Source: Blastobasis lacticolella (taxonomy: Eukaryota; Arthropoda; Insecta; Lepidoptera; Blastobasidae). Taken from it: 64,000 nt of DNA. This document shows, piece after piece, positions 14,012 to 24,540 of this stretch (the stretch's first letter is position 1; every line of letters begins with the position of its first letter). The position numbers and the translations under genes are program-made. The stretch spans positions 17,885,115-17,949,114 of the forward strand of contig LR990051.1 of the NCBI GenBank assembly GCA_905147135.1, given 5' to 3'. The notes beneath the pieces are model-generated. The model was not told the origin of the DNA. It made no database searches and saw nothing but the letters and a program-made list of their open reading frames with translations.

Positions 14012-14300
14012 CGAGCCGCAAATTAGCACAACACCACAACACAACACAGATGCATTCCCATCTCAACGCTGCCGCGTGAGTCCGCTCATCGCGTCGCCGA
14101 AAACTTTTGGCACACAAGGGACACACTAATCAATCAACTGAATGTAGTTACACAAAAGAATTCGACAACAGACACTTGTCACTGTGACTTTATTGGTTAG
14201 GACCGTGATGTAAATATTGTAAACAAGCAGTCGACGGCGCGTACTGGCTGTGACACGAAACGCTCGCCTCGACGGCGGCCATTACCGGACTGGCTGTACG
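14012..14300 (-). promoter_or_regulatory. Probable CenG1A 5' leader and promoter
   Basis: This block is clearly richer in GC and CpG than its surroundings, fitting a promoter and 5' leader. On the minus strand an arthropod initiator-like TCAGTT lies at 14136-14141. A CCAAT box (read as ATTGG on the plus strand) lies at 14192-14196, about 55 bases further upstream. If transcription starts near the initiator, the leader is about 130-150 nt. No TATA box is evident. The start site is an inference from motifs. Confidence 0.5.
14023..14089 (-). other. Two short upstream ORFs in the CenG1A leader
   Basis: Two small frames precede the main start. One begins with the ATG at 14087-14089 and ends at the TGA at 14063-14065 (8 codons); it lies in the same frame as the main ORF. 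The second begins at 14059-14061 and ends at the TAA at 14023-14025 (12 codons), stopping 11 nt before the first main ATG. Both matter only if the transcript starts upstream of 14090. Confidence 0.45.
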
Positions 14301-16495
14301 CGTGCAAGCGGGGGTCTCGGCGTGTTATATGGGGACGCATGCAACGCCCTCTAGGTTATCACGTTGGAACAGCTACAGAGCTATTGTGACGCTGGAGCAT
14401 GCAGCTTTAGTTCAACTCGTGTTTAAGAGGTGGCGCTTGGAATACTTCTTATTTCAAAAACTGCATCGTCGATTGTCCTTTGGTGATACAGTCACCTCAT
14501 ACGGTGGGCTTCATATTTGACATTTTCTATGGTGATAGTAATTTGTACTGTAGATTGTTATAATTCAAATGTTATATTTCTTTATTTACTTTTTAATAGT
14601 GTCATTTTTGGAAACTTTTGTGGTAATATCGTTTCCGCTACCTTACCATGTCTTAGGTAGTTATCACGAAAGAACCAAATATTACATTTAGATAACATTT
14701 GCATGCTTCATTTGTAATATTTTAATGTAAAAACTTTTTTATAAAAGTTATCGTGTTAAATAATTTGTTCAGCTACATTTGATGCTGATTGCATTCCATG
14801 TCTTACATTCCTTGCTTCAGCATCTACGTCCTTTCTCTTGTCTATCTCTATGTAATAAATGTTTTTATCATATTCATCTTTACGGGCGTCGAGAATTTGA
14901 ATTTTAAAATCAACCTCATTTTCATTATGTTCACTAATGGATTTTACGTTATTTTTACCACTATCATAATGAATACAATTCCTAACACTTGCGAAAACCG
15001 GTATCCAGATACCTACAATAGTCTGTTAAATGTCAATTACGTCTACCAGACGCGATTTATTTACATAGTCGCTAAATCTTTTCGTTTGCTCGCATTTATT
15101 TGTTCAATGTACATCTCTCATTACCTTGTGATGTTTGCTTTGCATTGTTGATAAATATAGGTGTCTCTGTGTTTCACCTACTTTATTTTACCTTATTCCA
15201 CTAACGATATTGTACGAGATGGGATTCGCTTTTTCCCATTTAAAAATTTCTTTTTCTTTAAAAAAAGAGTAGAGAGAGACTGCAGAAAGTGCACCGTCAT
15301 TTATGAGGGCGCTAAATTACGTTGGTGTAAATTATAACCCTGTCAAATACATAATTAAAACGTGTACGTCCTATATACGGCACCCCGCACACTTATAGGA
15401 ACTACTGAACTCAATAAGATAATATTATAATAGTCTTGATGATTACTATACCCCTATGATAACAATCAAAATCTGCGTGATAAAACAATGTTATGAAAAA
15501 ACTTATTTACCTTTCCTTTGGCGTAAATTGAGTAGAATCTCTACTACGTCAATTGACTTTAAAGAAAAGGAAAATGAGCAGAGTGATCTGTAATCAGCAC
15601 AAGGCATTGTTAAGAAATTCAAGATAAGTCATTAAGATCAATTAAAATGCACTCAAATACCACCACATTAAAACGAATACAGCATTGACAAGGAATTGCT
15701 CTGGCTCTGGCCTCTGGAATACGCAGTCAAAGCGTTTTTCGTAGACAACAACCCACTTCGCCTAAAAGCCACCACCCGCCGTTTTCCCTGCCACCGGTTC
15801 CCAAGACAAGCTCTCAAGCCGCTCGGCCGCCTCTGGCTGGCCCCGAACTTATTCTTAAAGCATAATGGAGAAAATTTCGGTTTTCGGAAGCATAGAAAGC
15901 CCTTCACGTATACATATAGACTAAATTCATTGCCAACTAAGGTTTACGTTCCAAGGCTGATTTAAGTTAATTGAATGGAATTTAATTATTTGACGTAGCC
16001 TGTTTAATTATAATCTTGTTAATTAATATGCGTGAAGTTAATACTGGCAATCTTTTCATAAATTTTCGATGAATTTAATAAAATCGATGTACACCTTCAA
16101 ACAATAAGAAGTGGTTAGTATTAAACTATGAAGACAATAAGCTTTTTAGATTAAGTTTAAACCAAGTTAAAATGTGATACCGATACCGACCGTTTCCATC
16201 CTTCAGGGCATTTTTTAATTAGGTCTTGAAGAATACGTTCCTACTGATTGCAGTAGGATCGTATTCTATGGATTCTTCTAGCTCCCGGACATTGCGAGCG
16301 TTGCTGAACCTTGGTTATCGTTCTCGCAATGTAATTCAGTGCCGCTATATTCCCATATCTACAAAATATAACGAAAATACATTGACGTTTATTTATTAAT
16401 TTCCATACAGTTAATTCATAGTTGCAATGCTAATAATAAAACTGCGGTTTCAAATTTGGAGTATCAAACTATCTAGCAGTATGACAACTATTATC
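14301..16495. other. Intergenic DNA, no recognised gene
   Basis: AT-rich sequence upstream of the CenG1A promoter. A 120-codon frame at 14789-15151 is very hydrophobic but has AT-driven composition (Ile, Phe, Tyr, Asn) and no splice or family signature. At 15696-15965 there is an island of higher GC with overlapping frames on both strands, unlike its surroundings; it could be an old gene fragment or repeat. Neither can be named. Confidence 0.35.
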
Positions 16496-16496
16496 T

Positions 16497-17118
16497 ATTA
16501 AAACATGAGTGTCTATTTATATAGTTTATGATAATAGTTTGACACGAGTGTTTTAATACCAGTTGCACACACTACTTTATCTACACTCATATTTTTATGT
16601 TAAAATATCGTACCTATAATTTTCTCAACTTTATGGAATACTAATGGAAGTAAGCTGCGAGTCAGTTCTGTTGTATCTACGCGTCGAGGGTATCAAGCGG
16701 CGGGAAATTCACTTGACTACTTTCACATTTATCTATTTATTTGCTTCAAATAAGAAAAAATATTCACAAACACAACTTACAACGATTAGAAAAAATATTC
16801 TGTTTAGCGGGAATATAATTACACGGCAATATTAACAGGAACATTTAAATTTTGAATTTGGATTTTGAATTTGTTAAAGACATCTAGTAGGTATTCAGCC
16901 TACATTTCGCCGTGTCCCGGCGCCCGACAAAAATTAAAAAAATAAAAGTGTTGCATAATGATTAAAAGTTATTTTTCGATACAGCTGTAATGAAAATAGT
17001 ATGGGAAATGCTGTATCGAAAAGTAATTTTTTAAAATTTTATAGACTGGCGTGAAAAAAGTGTACCCTTAAACGACTGTTTTCAAATATGTAATTGGAAC
17101 ACTACGCTATGAGTGTAG
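16497..17118 (+). repeat. Unclassified foldback repeat, simple copy (segments A and C)
   Basis: This copy has the same A segment (about 480 bp) and C segment (about 140 bp) as the palindromic copy at 33.6-34.9 kb, here in plain A-then-C order. The left end folds on itself (TATTAAAACATGAGTGTC pairs with GACACGAGTGTTTTAATA). At the A/C junction (about 16975-17022) a 13-base stem TTTTCGATACAGC pairs with GCTGTATCGAAAA. Short inverted motifs ATGAGTGTAGATAAA lie near both ends. No protein or known family was recognised. Confidence 0.65.
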
Positions 17119-17849
17119 ATAAAAACTTTTTAATACATAGGTCTCTGTCTGTGCGTGTGTGTATAAGATCCTTCAATGCTACTGTAGAAATTAGATAACA
17201 CCATTTTGAAACGTTATAAAGACTTTCCTAACAAATAGTGTTATCTGTATTAAATACAAACTTGGCGCATTGTCAATAAACAAAACTCTGAGAATGGTTT
17301 ACCCAACACATTTGTCTAGGACAAACTAAACTTTGTTGTGTGTCTTATAACTATTAATGTCAGTATTGCGCTTATGGATCATAAAAACTGTCTTTCACCA
17401 TAAGAATGTTATAACTGTTTATTATAAGGTTTTATTTAGTTTCACATGTTTCCATGTCTGTTCGTAATAAAGTCTTAAGGTCTTAAGTTAAATACCCATT
17501 TCCCGGTTTTCGATTAAATTTTGCACTCATGTAAGTTTGTAGACAATGCTATGTTATTATACCAAAGAGCTGATCTGATGATGGGGACGGAAGGTGGTAA
17601 TAGGAACTCCTAAACTACGCATGGTAAACCCATCGAGTTTGGGCTCGTTTGATTAGTCTTGACAAATACTCTGACTGGTCATAGAGAACGCGCGCTCAAA
17701 GCTTGCTATAAAATAATTATTTCATTTGAATTTGTTTTATAATACGACGCAGTCACTGTAGGTACGTAAGTTAGATTCTAAGCTGTCAAAAAAGCGGAAC
17801 TCCTCGTCACTTTCTGACAACTTTAACCTAATCTAACCGAATTTAAACT
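17119..17849. repeat. Shared flank of the foldback repeat (insertion-free copy)
   Basis: From about 17440 to 17730 this resembles 35260-35840, including ACGGAAGGTGG and a shared GGAACTCCTAAACTACGCAT block. It lacks the two insertions that interrupt the 35-kb copy, so it serves as an empty-site reference: CCATGTCT is present once at 17452-17459, and the CGAGTTTGGGCTC junction is intact. Confidence 0.65.
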
Positions 17850-17957
17850 TTTTTTTAACTTTTGTATGTTATTCAGTTGACGAACAGGCAAGCGGGCCTT
17901 CTGATGGCAAGTGGTTACCGCTACCTATGGTCATCAGAAATACATGGGACGCTACAA
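17850..17957 (-). mobile_element. CR1/Jockey-group LINE 3' tail (family B)
   Basis: A T-rich run (the A-tail of the minus strand) is followed by GACGAACAGGCAAGCGGGCC, a diverged form of the family B 3' end. Confidence 0.65.
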
Positions 17958-18079
17958 ATAATACGAATAAATGGTAGAATTATAAATGGTTTGGTTAATT
18001 TATGGATTACTAGTTTACTATCTAAAATATTTTGTCTACTTTTTAATACAAATGATTCACCATATGATATTTTTATCGA

Positions 18080-18300
18080 TTTTAAATAAGATTTTTTAAG
18101 TGACTCGCTTCAGAAAGGGCAGGTCAGGATTACTCTCAACCAAAGTAAATGCGTGATGTATGAATGTGGAAGAGGCGAGAGAAGTGTGTGAGGATCGTAG
18201 CTTGTGCAACTCGATAGTCTCTGCCTACCCCTATGGGATACAGGCGTTATTTACTAACGCTTTCTGCGGTTTTTACCCGCGCGCAGATCGGATCAGTATA
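18080..18300. repeat. Composite of short dispersed repeats
   Basis: It contains a 'GTCTCTGCCTACCCCTATGG' block that recurs near 24480-24510. It ends with a minus-strand Helitron-like terminus (CTGCGGTTTTTACCCGCGCG). No coding sequence was recognised. Confidence 0.4.
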
Positions 18301-18905
18301 GAACACTGCAGCTAAAAAACTTGGAATCCTCTCGAAGGTCAAGCGGTACTTCACTTCAGGACAGTAGCTTCAGTTATATCAAGCACAAGTCCGATCTTGC
18401 ATGGAGTACTGCTGCCACCTGTGGGATGGATCAGCCAAATACCAACTGGCTGCTTTGGATTCGATGGAAAAACGTGCAAAGAAATTAATTTGTGATCCGC
18501 AGTTGATTGAAGCTAAGCTGCAGAGCCTCGAGCATCAGCGTAGGGTTGTCGGTCTTCTACAGGTTGCTCTTCGGAGAGTGGGCGAAGTAGTTGCACGACC
18601 TCATTCCGCCGGCCCCTTTCCGGCATCGGGAGACGCGACCCGGGCGAGCGCTTCATCCTTATGTCGTGGATCTTCCAGCTATCCGGACGAGCCGCCTTGG
18701 CTCGACTTTTATAATGCGTACGGCTAAGGAGTGGAATGCGTTGCCTGCGAGTGTGTTCCCTGATCAATATAATCTGGATGCCTTCAAGGCTAGAGTGAAT
18801 AGGCTGTTCCTAGACAGGCATGATCCATCATCGGCCGCATAGTCACTTACCACCAGGTGAGGTGACGGTCAAATGCCTGGCTTGTCAATGAGAATAAAAA
18901 AAAGA
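18301..18905 (+). pseudogene. CR1/Jockey-group LINE reverse transcriptase C-terminus (family C)
   Basis: A 5'-truncated non-LTR retrotransposon. One frame encodes the post-RT segment with QVRSCMEYCCHLW. After a frameshift near 18590, another frame encodes the C-terminal motif WNALPASVFPDQYNLDAFK and ends at a stop near 18842. A short 3' UTR and an A-rich tail follow. A stop also interrupts the upstream part near 18365. It is the longest family C copy here and a reference for the short tails elsewhere. Confidence 0.85.
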
Positions 18906-18985
18906 ACGTTTACAACGTCATGGTTACCTATCGCCATTGCCTTGCCCATGTCTAAAACCCTGGGACATGTTGCAAGTTTATAATT

Positions 18986-19153
18986 TTTTTATATATATAC
19001 GGCAGACAAACAGGCAAGCGGGCCACCTGATGGACAGTAGTCACCGCCGCCTATGGACATCAGCAACACCAGGGAAGTTACCAATGCGTTGCTCGCTTCT
19101 GAAGAGACCTCTAATTATATATTTTGATAGCCCAAAGGAACCACTATAGCTGG
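18986..19153 (-). mobile_element. CR1/Jockey-group LINE 3' tail (family B)
   Basis: It begins with a T-rich run, then CGGCAGACAAACAGGCAAGC and the antisense of the ORF C-terminus. It lies tail-to-tail with the family C copy ending at 18905. Confidence 0.8.
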
Positions 19154-19169
19154 CAATAGTTGTACATTA

Positions 19170-19262
19170 TGTATGTAAACTCTTTATTGCAATTAAAAAG
19201 AAAAACAGTAATGAGAAAAATATCATTTTACAAAGCAAAGGCGGGCTTATCCCACAATACAT
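19170..19262 (-). mobile_element. LINE 3'-end fragment (family G)
   Basis: Nearly identical to 52024-52110: a shared 'CTTTATTGCAATTAAAAAG' start and an 'AAAGGCGGGCTTATCCCACA' block. I read it as the antisense 3' UTR of a non-LTR element; the clade is unknown. Confidence 0.6.
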
Positions 19263-19600
19263 ATGCTGAGCTGAGCTTTACTTGTACTCGTAGTTTGGCA
19301 TGACACTACAATATTTAACCTAATTTATGTTAGTAACAAATATTTTGTTTATTTATATTGCAGAAATTGCCAATTAAATATTATGTCTATGTCTATGTCA
19401 ATGGGATTATATGTATCTACTTTGAGAACCACACTAGTTTACACATTGTAATTATAGCTACTAGTATGAGTATAAATACTTGTTTACATACATTGTAATT
19501 TCCTTCATCCGGTTGAAATATACCTACTTACCTACTTACGTACCGATTACGATAGAATAGATACTTACTTTTTAAATTTTATTTTAAAGAGTCAGATATG

Positions 19601-19958
19601 ATGTTGTTGGCTTAGTGGTAGGTAGGACTTGCAAGCGGAAGGTACCGGGTTTGAATCCCACTGCCGCCATGTACCAATGACTATTTCCTGCGTTATGTAC
19701 ATTAGTTGAACACTAATATCGTGAGTAAAAACATCGTGATGAAACCTGCACATTCAGGCGACTGACTGACCAGACTGACCAGATGACCAGATTGAGTTGG
19801 TTAGACCCAATCTGGTCAGGTTCCCTTGGTAGCAGGGTCACGGTGGTCAGATGGCAGTCGCTCCACTACAATTACCTAATCTGCCAAATCCTAGATCTTG
19901 GTCAAGGCGGACCCCGGGCCCTCGTACGCGAGTGCTCAACCGGGACGTAAACGCCAAG
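19601..19958 (+). mobile_element. tRNA-derived SINE-1, near full length
   Basis: The tRNA-like head carries a B box (GGTTTGAATCC). It is followed by the family body and the GGCGGACCCCGGG ... AACGCCAAG end. Around 19763-19795 a GACCAGACT-like motif is locally expanded. SINE-1 copies are mobilised by LINE machinery and carry internal pol III promoters. Confidence 0.85.
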
Positions 19959-20011
19959 TTTTTATTAATTACATTATGATGTTGATAACCTTATTTCTTT
20001 TCATTTATTAG

Positions 20012-20268
20012 GTAGAGCTCGTCTAGTTTAAGATGACGCGCCCCACTACTTAGTTAGTTGATTTCGATATGTGAGTGCAAATATTGATAACGACACTTCA
20101 TCTGTGTGGGAGCCAATGAACGACGCGTGCTCCTACGTTTGAATTTCACCGGCAACTTAATGACCAATTACAACGGCATTTGTATATGTATTGCGTCCAT
20201 ATTTCAAACTTGCTTGTGTGCGGTAATGCGATAGTGGGGCGCGTCATTTTAGATTAGACGAGCTCTAC
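20012..20268. mobile_element. 257-bp MITE, copy 1 (family M1)
   Basis: The ends form imperfect inverted repeats of about 37 bp, starting GTAGAGCTCGTCTA and including ATGACGCGCCCCACTA. It has no coding capacity. It is the same length as the copy at 30809-31065 and highly similar to it. No clear target duplication is seen, so the superfamily is unassigned. Confidence 0.85.
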
Positions 20269-20589
20269 TATCTTTGACTTTAACTTCCTCCACGCGTCGA
20301 TTTACATAATAGTAGGCAATTTCGATTAACAAAGTAATGTAGTTTCAGCTACTACAGGAAAAAAGAACAAATTGCGGTTGTCGTAGTGAAAAACAAAGTC
20401 GGAGAGATTGATCAGGTGGAAAATGAGGCGTGAAGTTTCAGGCGTGTCTACTTGTAAAACACCCGGAAAACTCTGAAAAAATGTAAGGTAAAAGTCTTTG
20501 TTCATAGTTCTTGTTCTAAAAAGAATAACGGAACATTACTACTATACGTTGTTTGTCGATTGATAGTTTTGCATTTTCTAAAATTTTGC

Positions 20590-20660
20590 AGTATATTTTT
20601 TTTCCCTATTTTTTTCAAACTCTGCTAGGCAAGCATTCCTTTCGCCATCTCACCTGGTAG
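20590..20660 (-). mobile_element. CR1/Jockey-group LINE 3' tail (family C), degenerate
   Basis: A T-rich run is followed by 'CGCCATCTCACCTGGTAG', the antisense end of family C. It directly abuts the tandem array. Confidence 0.55.
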
Positions 20661-20661
20661 T

Positions 20662-21301
20662 AGTAAAATTCATAATTTCAATATCTGCCCGGCCGCGAAT
20701 CGAACCCGGGACGTCTACGTGGCAGACATGCTAACCAACCGAACCACTCGAGTCACTCAAATACACACGACAAACAACACCCCCCATTTCGTCGGGGCTT
20801 AAAAAACCATTAGTGAAGTTTTTTCGATCTCTCTGAAACAGACATGGTAGTGATAGCCATGGTGATAGGACAGTATCACAGTAAAATTCATAATTTCAAC
20901 ACCGCCGGGAATCGTACTCAGACATCTGCGTAACAATGTTAACCAATTGAATCACTCAGGTCACTCAGATACACACGTCAAACAACACCCCTCTTTTCGT
21001 CGGGGCTTAAAAAATCATTTGCGAACTTATTTCGATCTCGAAAAAGACATGGCAGTGGCAGCCCTGGCCATAGCACAGTACCACAGTAAAATTAATCATT
21101 TCAATTTCTGCCCGGCCGGGAATCGAACCCGGAACTTCTTACGTGGCAGACATGTTAACCAACTGAACCACGTCAAACTTAAACCTATTCATCTTAAAAA
21201 AATTGCGTACATATTTCGAGTCAATTTAAGTAGCTCGAGAATTTATTTCGATCTCCGTAACAGATATGGCCGTGGCAGCCCTGGTGATAGGACAGTATCA
21301 G
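20662..21301 (-). repeat. Three-unit tandem array containing a tRNA-Gly-like SINE head
   Basis: Three head-to-tail units begin at 20662, 20880 and 21085 (218, 205 and 217 bp), each starting AGTAAAATT. On the minus strand each unit holds a tRNA-Gly-like body (GGTTCGATTCCCGG B box in the best copies). This is joined to a CCCCGACGAAA...GGGGTGTTGTTTGACG block of the dispersed family D repeat. Unit 2 has lost much of the tRNA-like sequence, and unit 3 lacks the D block. Confidence 0.8.
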
Positions 21302-21446
21302 AGCGGCAGTGAATCGCAGGCGCCCGTACTGGACGCACGGCCGTCGTTTGTCCTTGCGTCGTCGCGCGCGAATCCATGTCGTTGTCCGATCCCGGTCTAT
21401 TAAATATACCAATTGTTTGTGACGTACCACCGTTGTAATTGCCACC
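21302..21446 (+). promoter_or_regulatory. CpG-rich block upstream of a candidate start
   Basis: This short stretch is rich in CpG (for example CGTCGTCGCGCGCG), unlike the AT-rich surroundings. It leads to a perfect Kozak context, GCCACCATG. It also holds a 20-codon upstream frame starting near 21375. It may be a housekeeping-type promoter and leader, or simply a GC-rich repeat remnant. Confidence 0.3.
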
Positions 21447-21461
21447 ATGCCTACAGTCAAG
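21447..21461 (+). CDS. Candidate five-codon first coding exon (unidentified gene)
   Basis: ATG in the context GCCACCATGC is followed by codons reading MPTVK and then GTAAAG, a plausible splice donor. If real, the gene runs rightward, divergent from CenG1A. No following exon was recognised in the remaining 42 kb, and five codons are too few to name a family, so this is a weak call. Confidence 0.3.
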
Positions 21462-21766
21462 GTAAAGATATTGATAGCACTAAGGTTAACATTCGGGTGT
21501 TGGGATCCGACGGGTTCCGAGTTTGAGTTTGTTTTGTGTATGTTTTGGTGTTTTGTATGGGAGTTGTTTTTAGAATCTAGCAATAGCTATAACCTTATTC
21601 GAATGAAATGTAAGGCGTATTATGCGGTTTTTTGAAAATTTGAAGTGTTATGAAAAAAGCAACCGTTTATCTAATGGTACGAATTCTCTGTTCACAAAAA
21701 CAGAAAGTAACATTACAATCATTATTTTCAAACAGATATTAGGTATACTTAATAAGTCATCTACGC

Positions 21767-21822
21767 GTCAATGTCCCGGTTGTGCTATCGCGCACGAGGA
21801 CCCGGGGTCCGCCTTGACCAAT
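21767..21822 (-). mobile_element. SINE-1 3' end
   Basis: Antisense of the SINE-1 end: CGTCAATGTCCCGGTTGTGC followed by GGACCCGGGGTCCGCCTTGA. The body and head are absent. Confidence 0.75.
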
Positions 21823-22209
21823 TATAATTTTAATTATAAAATGCTTATTATAATACCTAATACTTATCATAACTTTATAAGAATCGATGGAATGCAATAA
21901 AATTTGAAAACAGACATTAAACTCAATGGATGGTTATAAACCGCTACCTACGCACTTAATAAAAGTTTACACAAACCTATTTAAAGTTTGAACAGGTGAA
22001 TAAGGTTTTGGTCGTTATTATAGAAATCGTTAAAATAATATAGGTATGCCATAATACTTAGTACTCATAAATATGAGAAGGAAACATTGTTATAAACTTA
22101 TCTGGCTGTTCCTAACTGCACAAAGTGTGTTCCTAAACATTCATTGCTTTTGCGGAAACCAAACTTATGAAGATCGTTATTTATAATTATAATTATAATA
22201 TAATATACC

Positions 22210-22360
22210 GATCAGTCTCAGGGTGCTAGCGGAAGATCTTGGCCAACCTCGTTCACCATAACGTGTAGATACTTAACTATTGTAAATTGTTGACTTATAA
22301 ATGCGTTAAAGTTGAAGAAGCAGGTGGCTATTTTGCCGTAGAACTTTGGAAACTTTGTAG
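22210..22360 (+). repeat. 165-bp dispersed repeat F, copy 1
   Basis: First of three same-strand copies. Landmarks are AGTCTCAGGGTGCTAGCGG, AACTATTGTAAATTGTTG and GAAGAAGCAGGTGGCTATTT. No coding sequence or terminal structure. Confidence 0.7.
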
Positions 22361-22782
22361 GTACATTATAGATTTTAGATTTATTTATTACTCTTCTACA
22401 GTTTACATAAAAATATTAAATTTATCATCATATATCTATAAAAGAGATCGTCAAAATGAATACAATATTATAGAAAATTACATAATTGTAAAACTTATTT
22501 AAAAATGTATAAATGTCAAAAAATAAATTAATAGTCCGAAGTTTTATATAAAATATAGATAAGAATTTCCTCTAATTAATAAATTACCCAGGAGGTAAAA
22601 TATTCAATAAAATAATAGATGAAATATATGTCAATATTGGTAAATTACACAATCAAATGTCAAAAATACAAATAAGAAATTCAATATTTAAGATTAAATG
22701 TCTATAACAAAAATAACTACAACAATGTCAATAACAAAATCAATGGATATGTCAAAATACAATTAATAATATTATAGGTATC
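22361..22782. other. Very AT-rich spacer with recurrent ATGTCAA motif
   Basis: It separates repeat F copies 1 and 2. ATGTCAA or a close variant occurs about six times at roughly 30-60 base spacing. No gene was recognised. Confidence 0.4.
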
Positions 22783-22785
22783 GAT

Positions 22786-22965
22786 CAAACAGTCTCAGGG
22801 TCTTAGCGGAAGACCTTGGTCAACCATATTCGCCCAACACAGCCTCGCACACAATTCCGTGTAAATACCTGACTATTGTAAATCCTTGGCTTATAAACGC
22901 ATCTAAGTTGAAGAAGCATTTGGCTATTTTGTCATAGAATTTTGGAAATATTCGTCACATTCGGA
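22786..22965 (+). repeat. 165-bp dispersed repeat F, copy 2
   Basis: Same landmarks as copy 1: CAGTCTCAGGGTCTTAGCGG, ACTATTGTAAATCCTTGGCT, GTTGAAGAAGCATTTGGC. Confidence 0.7.
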
Positions 22966-23025
22966 AGGTAAGTCACATGTTGGAAGTTAATAATATTTGG
23001 TCCCGAAGTGGCAACCGGTTCCCGT

Positions 23026-23195
23026 GACTGAACAACCAGCGTCAGGGTTTTTGCGGAAGACCTTGGTCAAGCTCGCATACAATACCGAACCGATACCTAA
23101 CTATTGTAAATTATTAGCTTATAAATGCATTTAAGTTCAAGAAACAGGTGGCTTTTTTATCATTGGCTTTTGGAATAATCGTAGGTCCGTAAATC
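23026..23195 (+). repeat. 165-bp dispersed repeat F, copy 3
   Basis: Third copy, with GCGGAAGACCTTGGTCAAGC and ACTATTGTAAATTATTAGCT. The spacing to copy 2 is only about 60 bases. Confidence 0.7.
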
Positions 23196-23199
23196 GGTA

Positions 23200-24220
23200 G
23201 TCCGTCTTCCTGCTTTTCTTAGTCCACTTTGACCGGCAGCCATCGCTTCTTGGGCTGGCCTCTCCTTCCCGTACCTGGCGGGGCTGGCATGGCCATAAAT
23301 AATATCAACTGAGGTATATCATATCAATTAAGCAAAGAACTGAGGGTTTCCCAAGCTGAAAGTCCATTGAACTAACAGCTCATACACGCATATCATGTAA
23401 TTTTTACCCAAAGAAAACGTTTCCACGTGCCGAAAGATTATATGTGAACCAACCGTAACCCATAATTTATATCTGTGCCGTAACCAACGTATTACATACG
23501 TTCATGAAACAATTTTATACGTTTTGTTGTTCATTGCGGTTTTCACCCGCGTGCCGTTCAGAACTCATTGAACATTCAACTCGCGGATCCCGCGGGATCC
23601 TATCACTTTTGCGGGACTAAAAGTAGATAACCCTATCATCATCAACCCATCGCAGTTTATGGTCGGATATACTACTCAATTTTTTGTTAATAGGATGGCC
23701 TCTTACGAATTTCACTTTGAATAAGTGCTACAGATGGGTGATAAAAACCGTTACTTATATCGGCGGCACCTTTTTACGCCACAGTCATATATTGTCCGAA
23801 CATGCCCCCGATAGGGAAACAACTGAAGAAAAGACACTGTTCTTATTATCTTGTGTTAGAACTTAAAAGTGTTGACGTGATTTTGTAATATAGTTCCTTT
23901 CCATCTCTAGCACTTATTCGAGGTGAAATTCTATGACAGTTTACACACTAGATAGCCGCTTTCTGCCCGAGTGTTTTATAGTATTTCCTAATAGTAGTTT
24001 TTGGTCGCCACTGTGCGGACGATTGTTTTTATCTGATCGCTACCCAACTTGATAGATGATCGCCCACTGGGGTGATCAGAAAATTGCCAGAAAATTTCAT
24101 CAAATTTGCCTCACCGTATCAGCGTCCATAGGGAGCATGCATACATAACATTACAAATTCACCGTAAATGCTTTTAGGGTTACAATGAGTCTTTGTAGGC
24201 ACTTGTCTGTATTTAATCTG
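23200..24220. other. Mixed spacer with a Helitron-like terminus
   Basis: At 23535-23640 there is a minus-strand Helitron-like end (GCGGTTTTCACCCGCGTGCC plus the palindrome GATCCCGCGGGATC). A GC-richer patch at 23215-23295 was not identified. No gene was recognised. Confidence 0.4.
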
Positions 24221-24224
24221 GCCA

Positions 24225-24415
24225 CTTTATCCTTCATGTTGCAACCAGAGCTCTCTTCAGAAGTTTTCCCTGGAGAGTACAACACGGAGATCTTCAAGAA
24301 AGCGGTGGTTTTTTACAGACTCGGCAAGACTGGAGTGATACCTACTTCTGGTATCGCAAAGCAGGCCTCAAGCTTGTTTGCCATCTGGTATAAAAAAGTA
24401 ACCGCTTTCCTTTAG
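24225..24415 (+). mobile_element. LINE 3' end (family B2)
   Basis: Degenerate C-terminus with FPGEYNTEIFKKAV, then the untranslated end GCCTCAAGCTTGTTTGCCAT and TGGTATAAAAAA. B2 is related to family B by its ORF end but has a distinct 3' UTR. Confidence 0.7.
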
Positions 24416-24540
24416 GTGGTCTAGTTACTAGTTTGTGTCTGAGTAGGTATCACAAATCTTTTCATACATATACACTTAACAGTCTCTCCCTACCCCTTTG
24501 GGATACGTGCGTGAGTTGTATGTATGTATACCGATGAAAT

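Noticed and set aside
14789..15151. 120-codon hydrophobic frame resembling an insect chemoreceptor fragment
   Set aside because: The composition is what AT-rich DNA gives by chance; no conserved receptor motif, no splice sites, no neighbouring exons.
20662..21301. CRISPR array or tRNA cluster
   Set aside because: Repeats are about 210 bp with no short-repeat/spacer structure; the tRNA-like bodies are SINE heads, and the sequence is eukaryotic.
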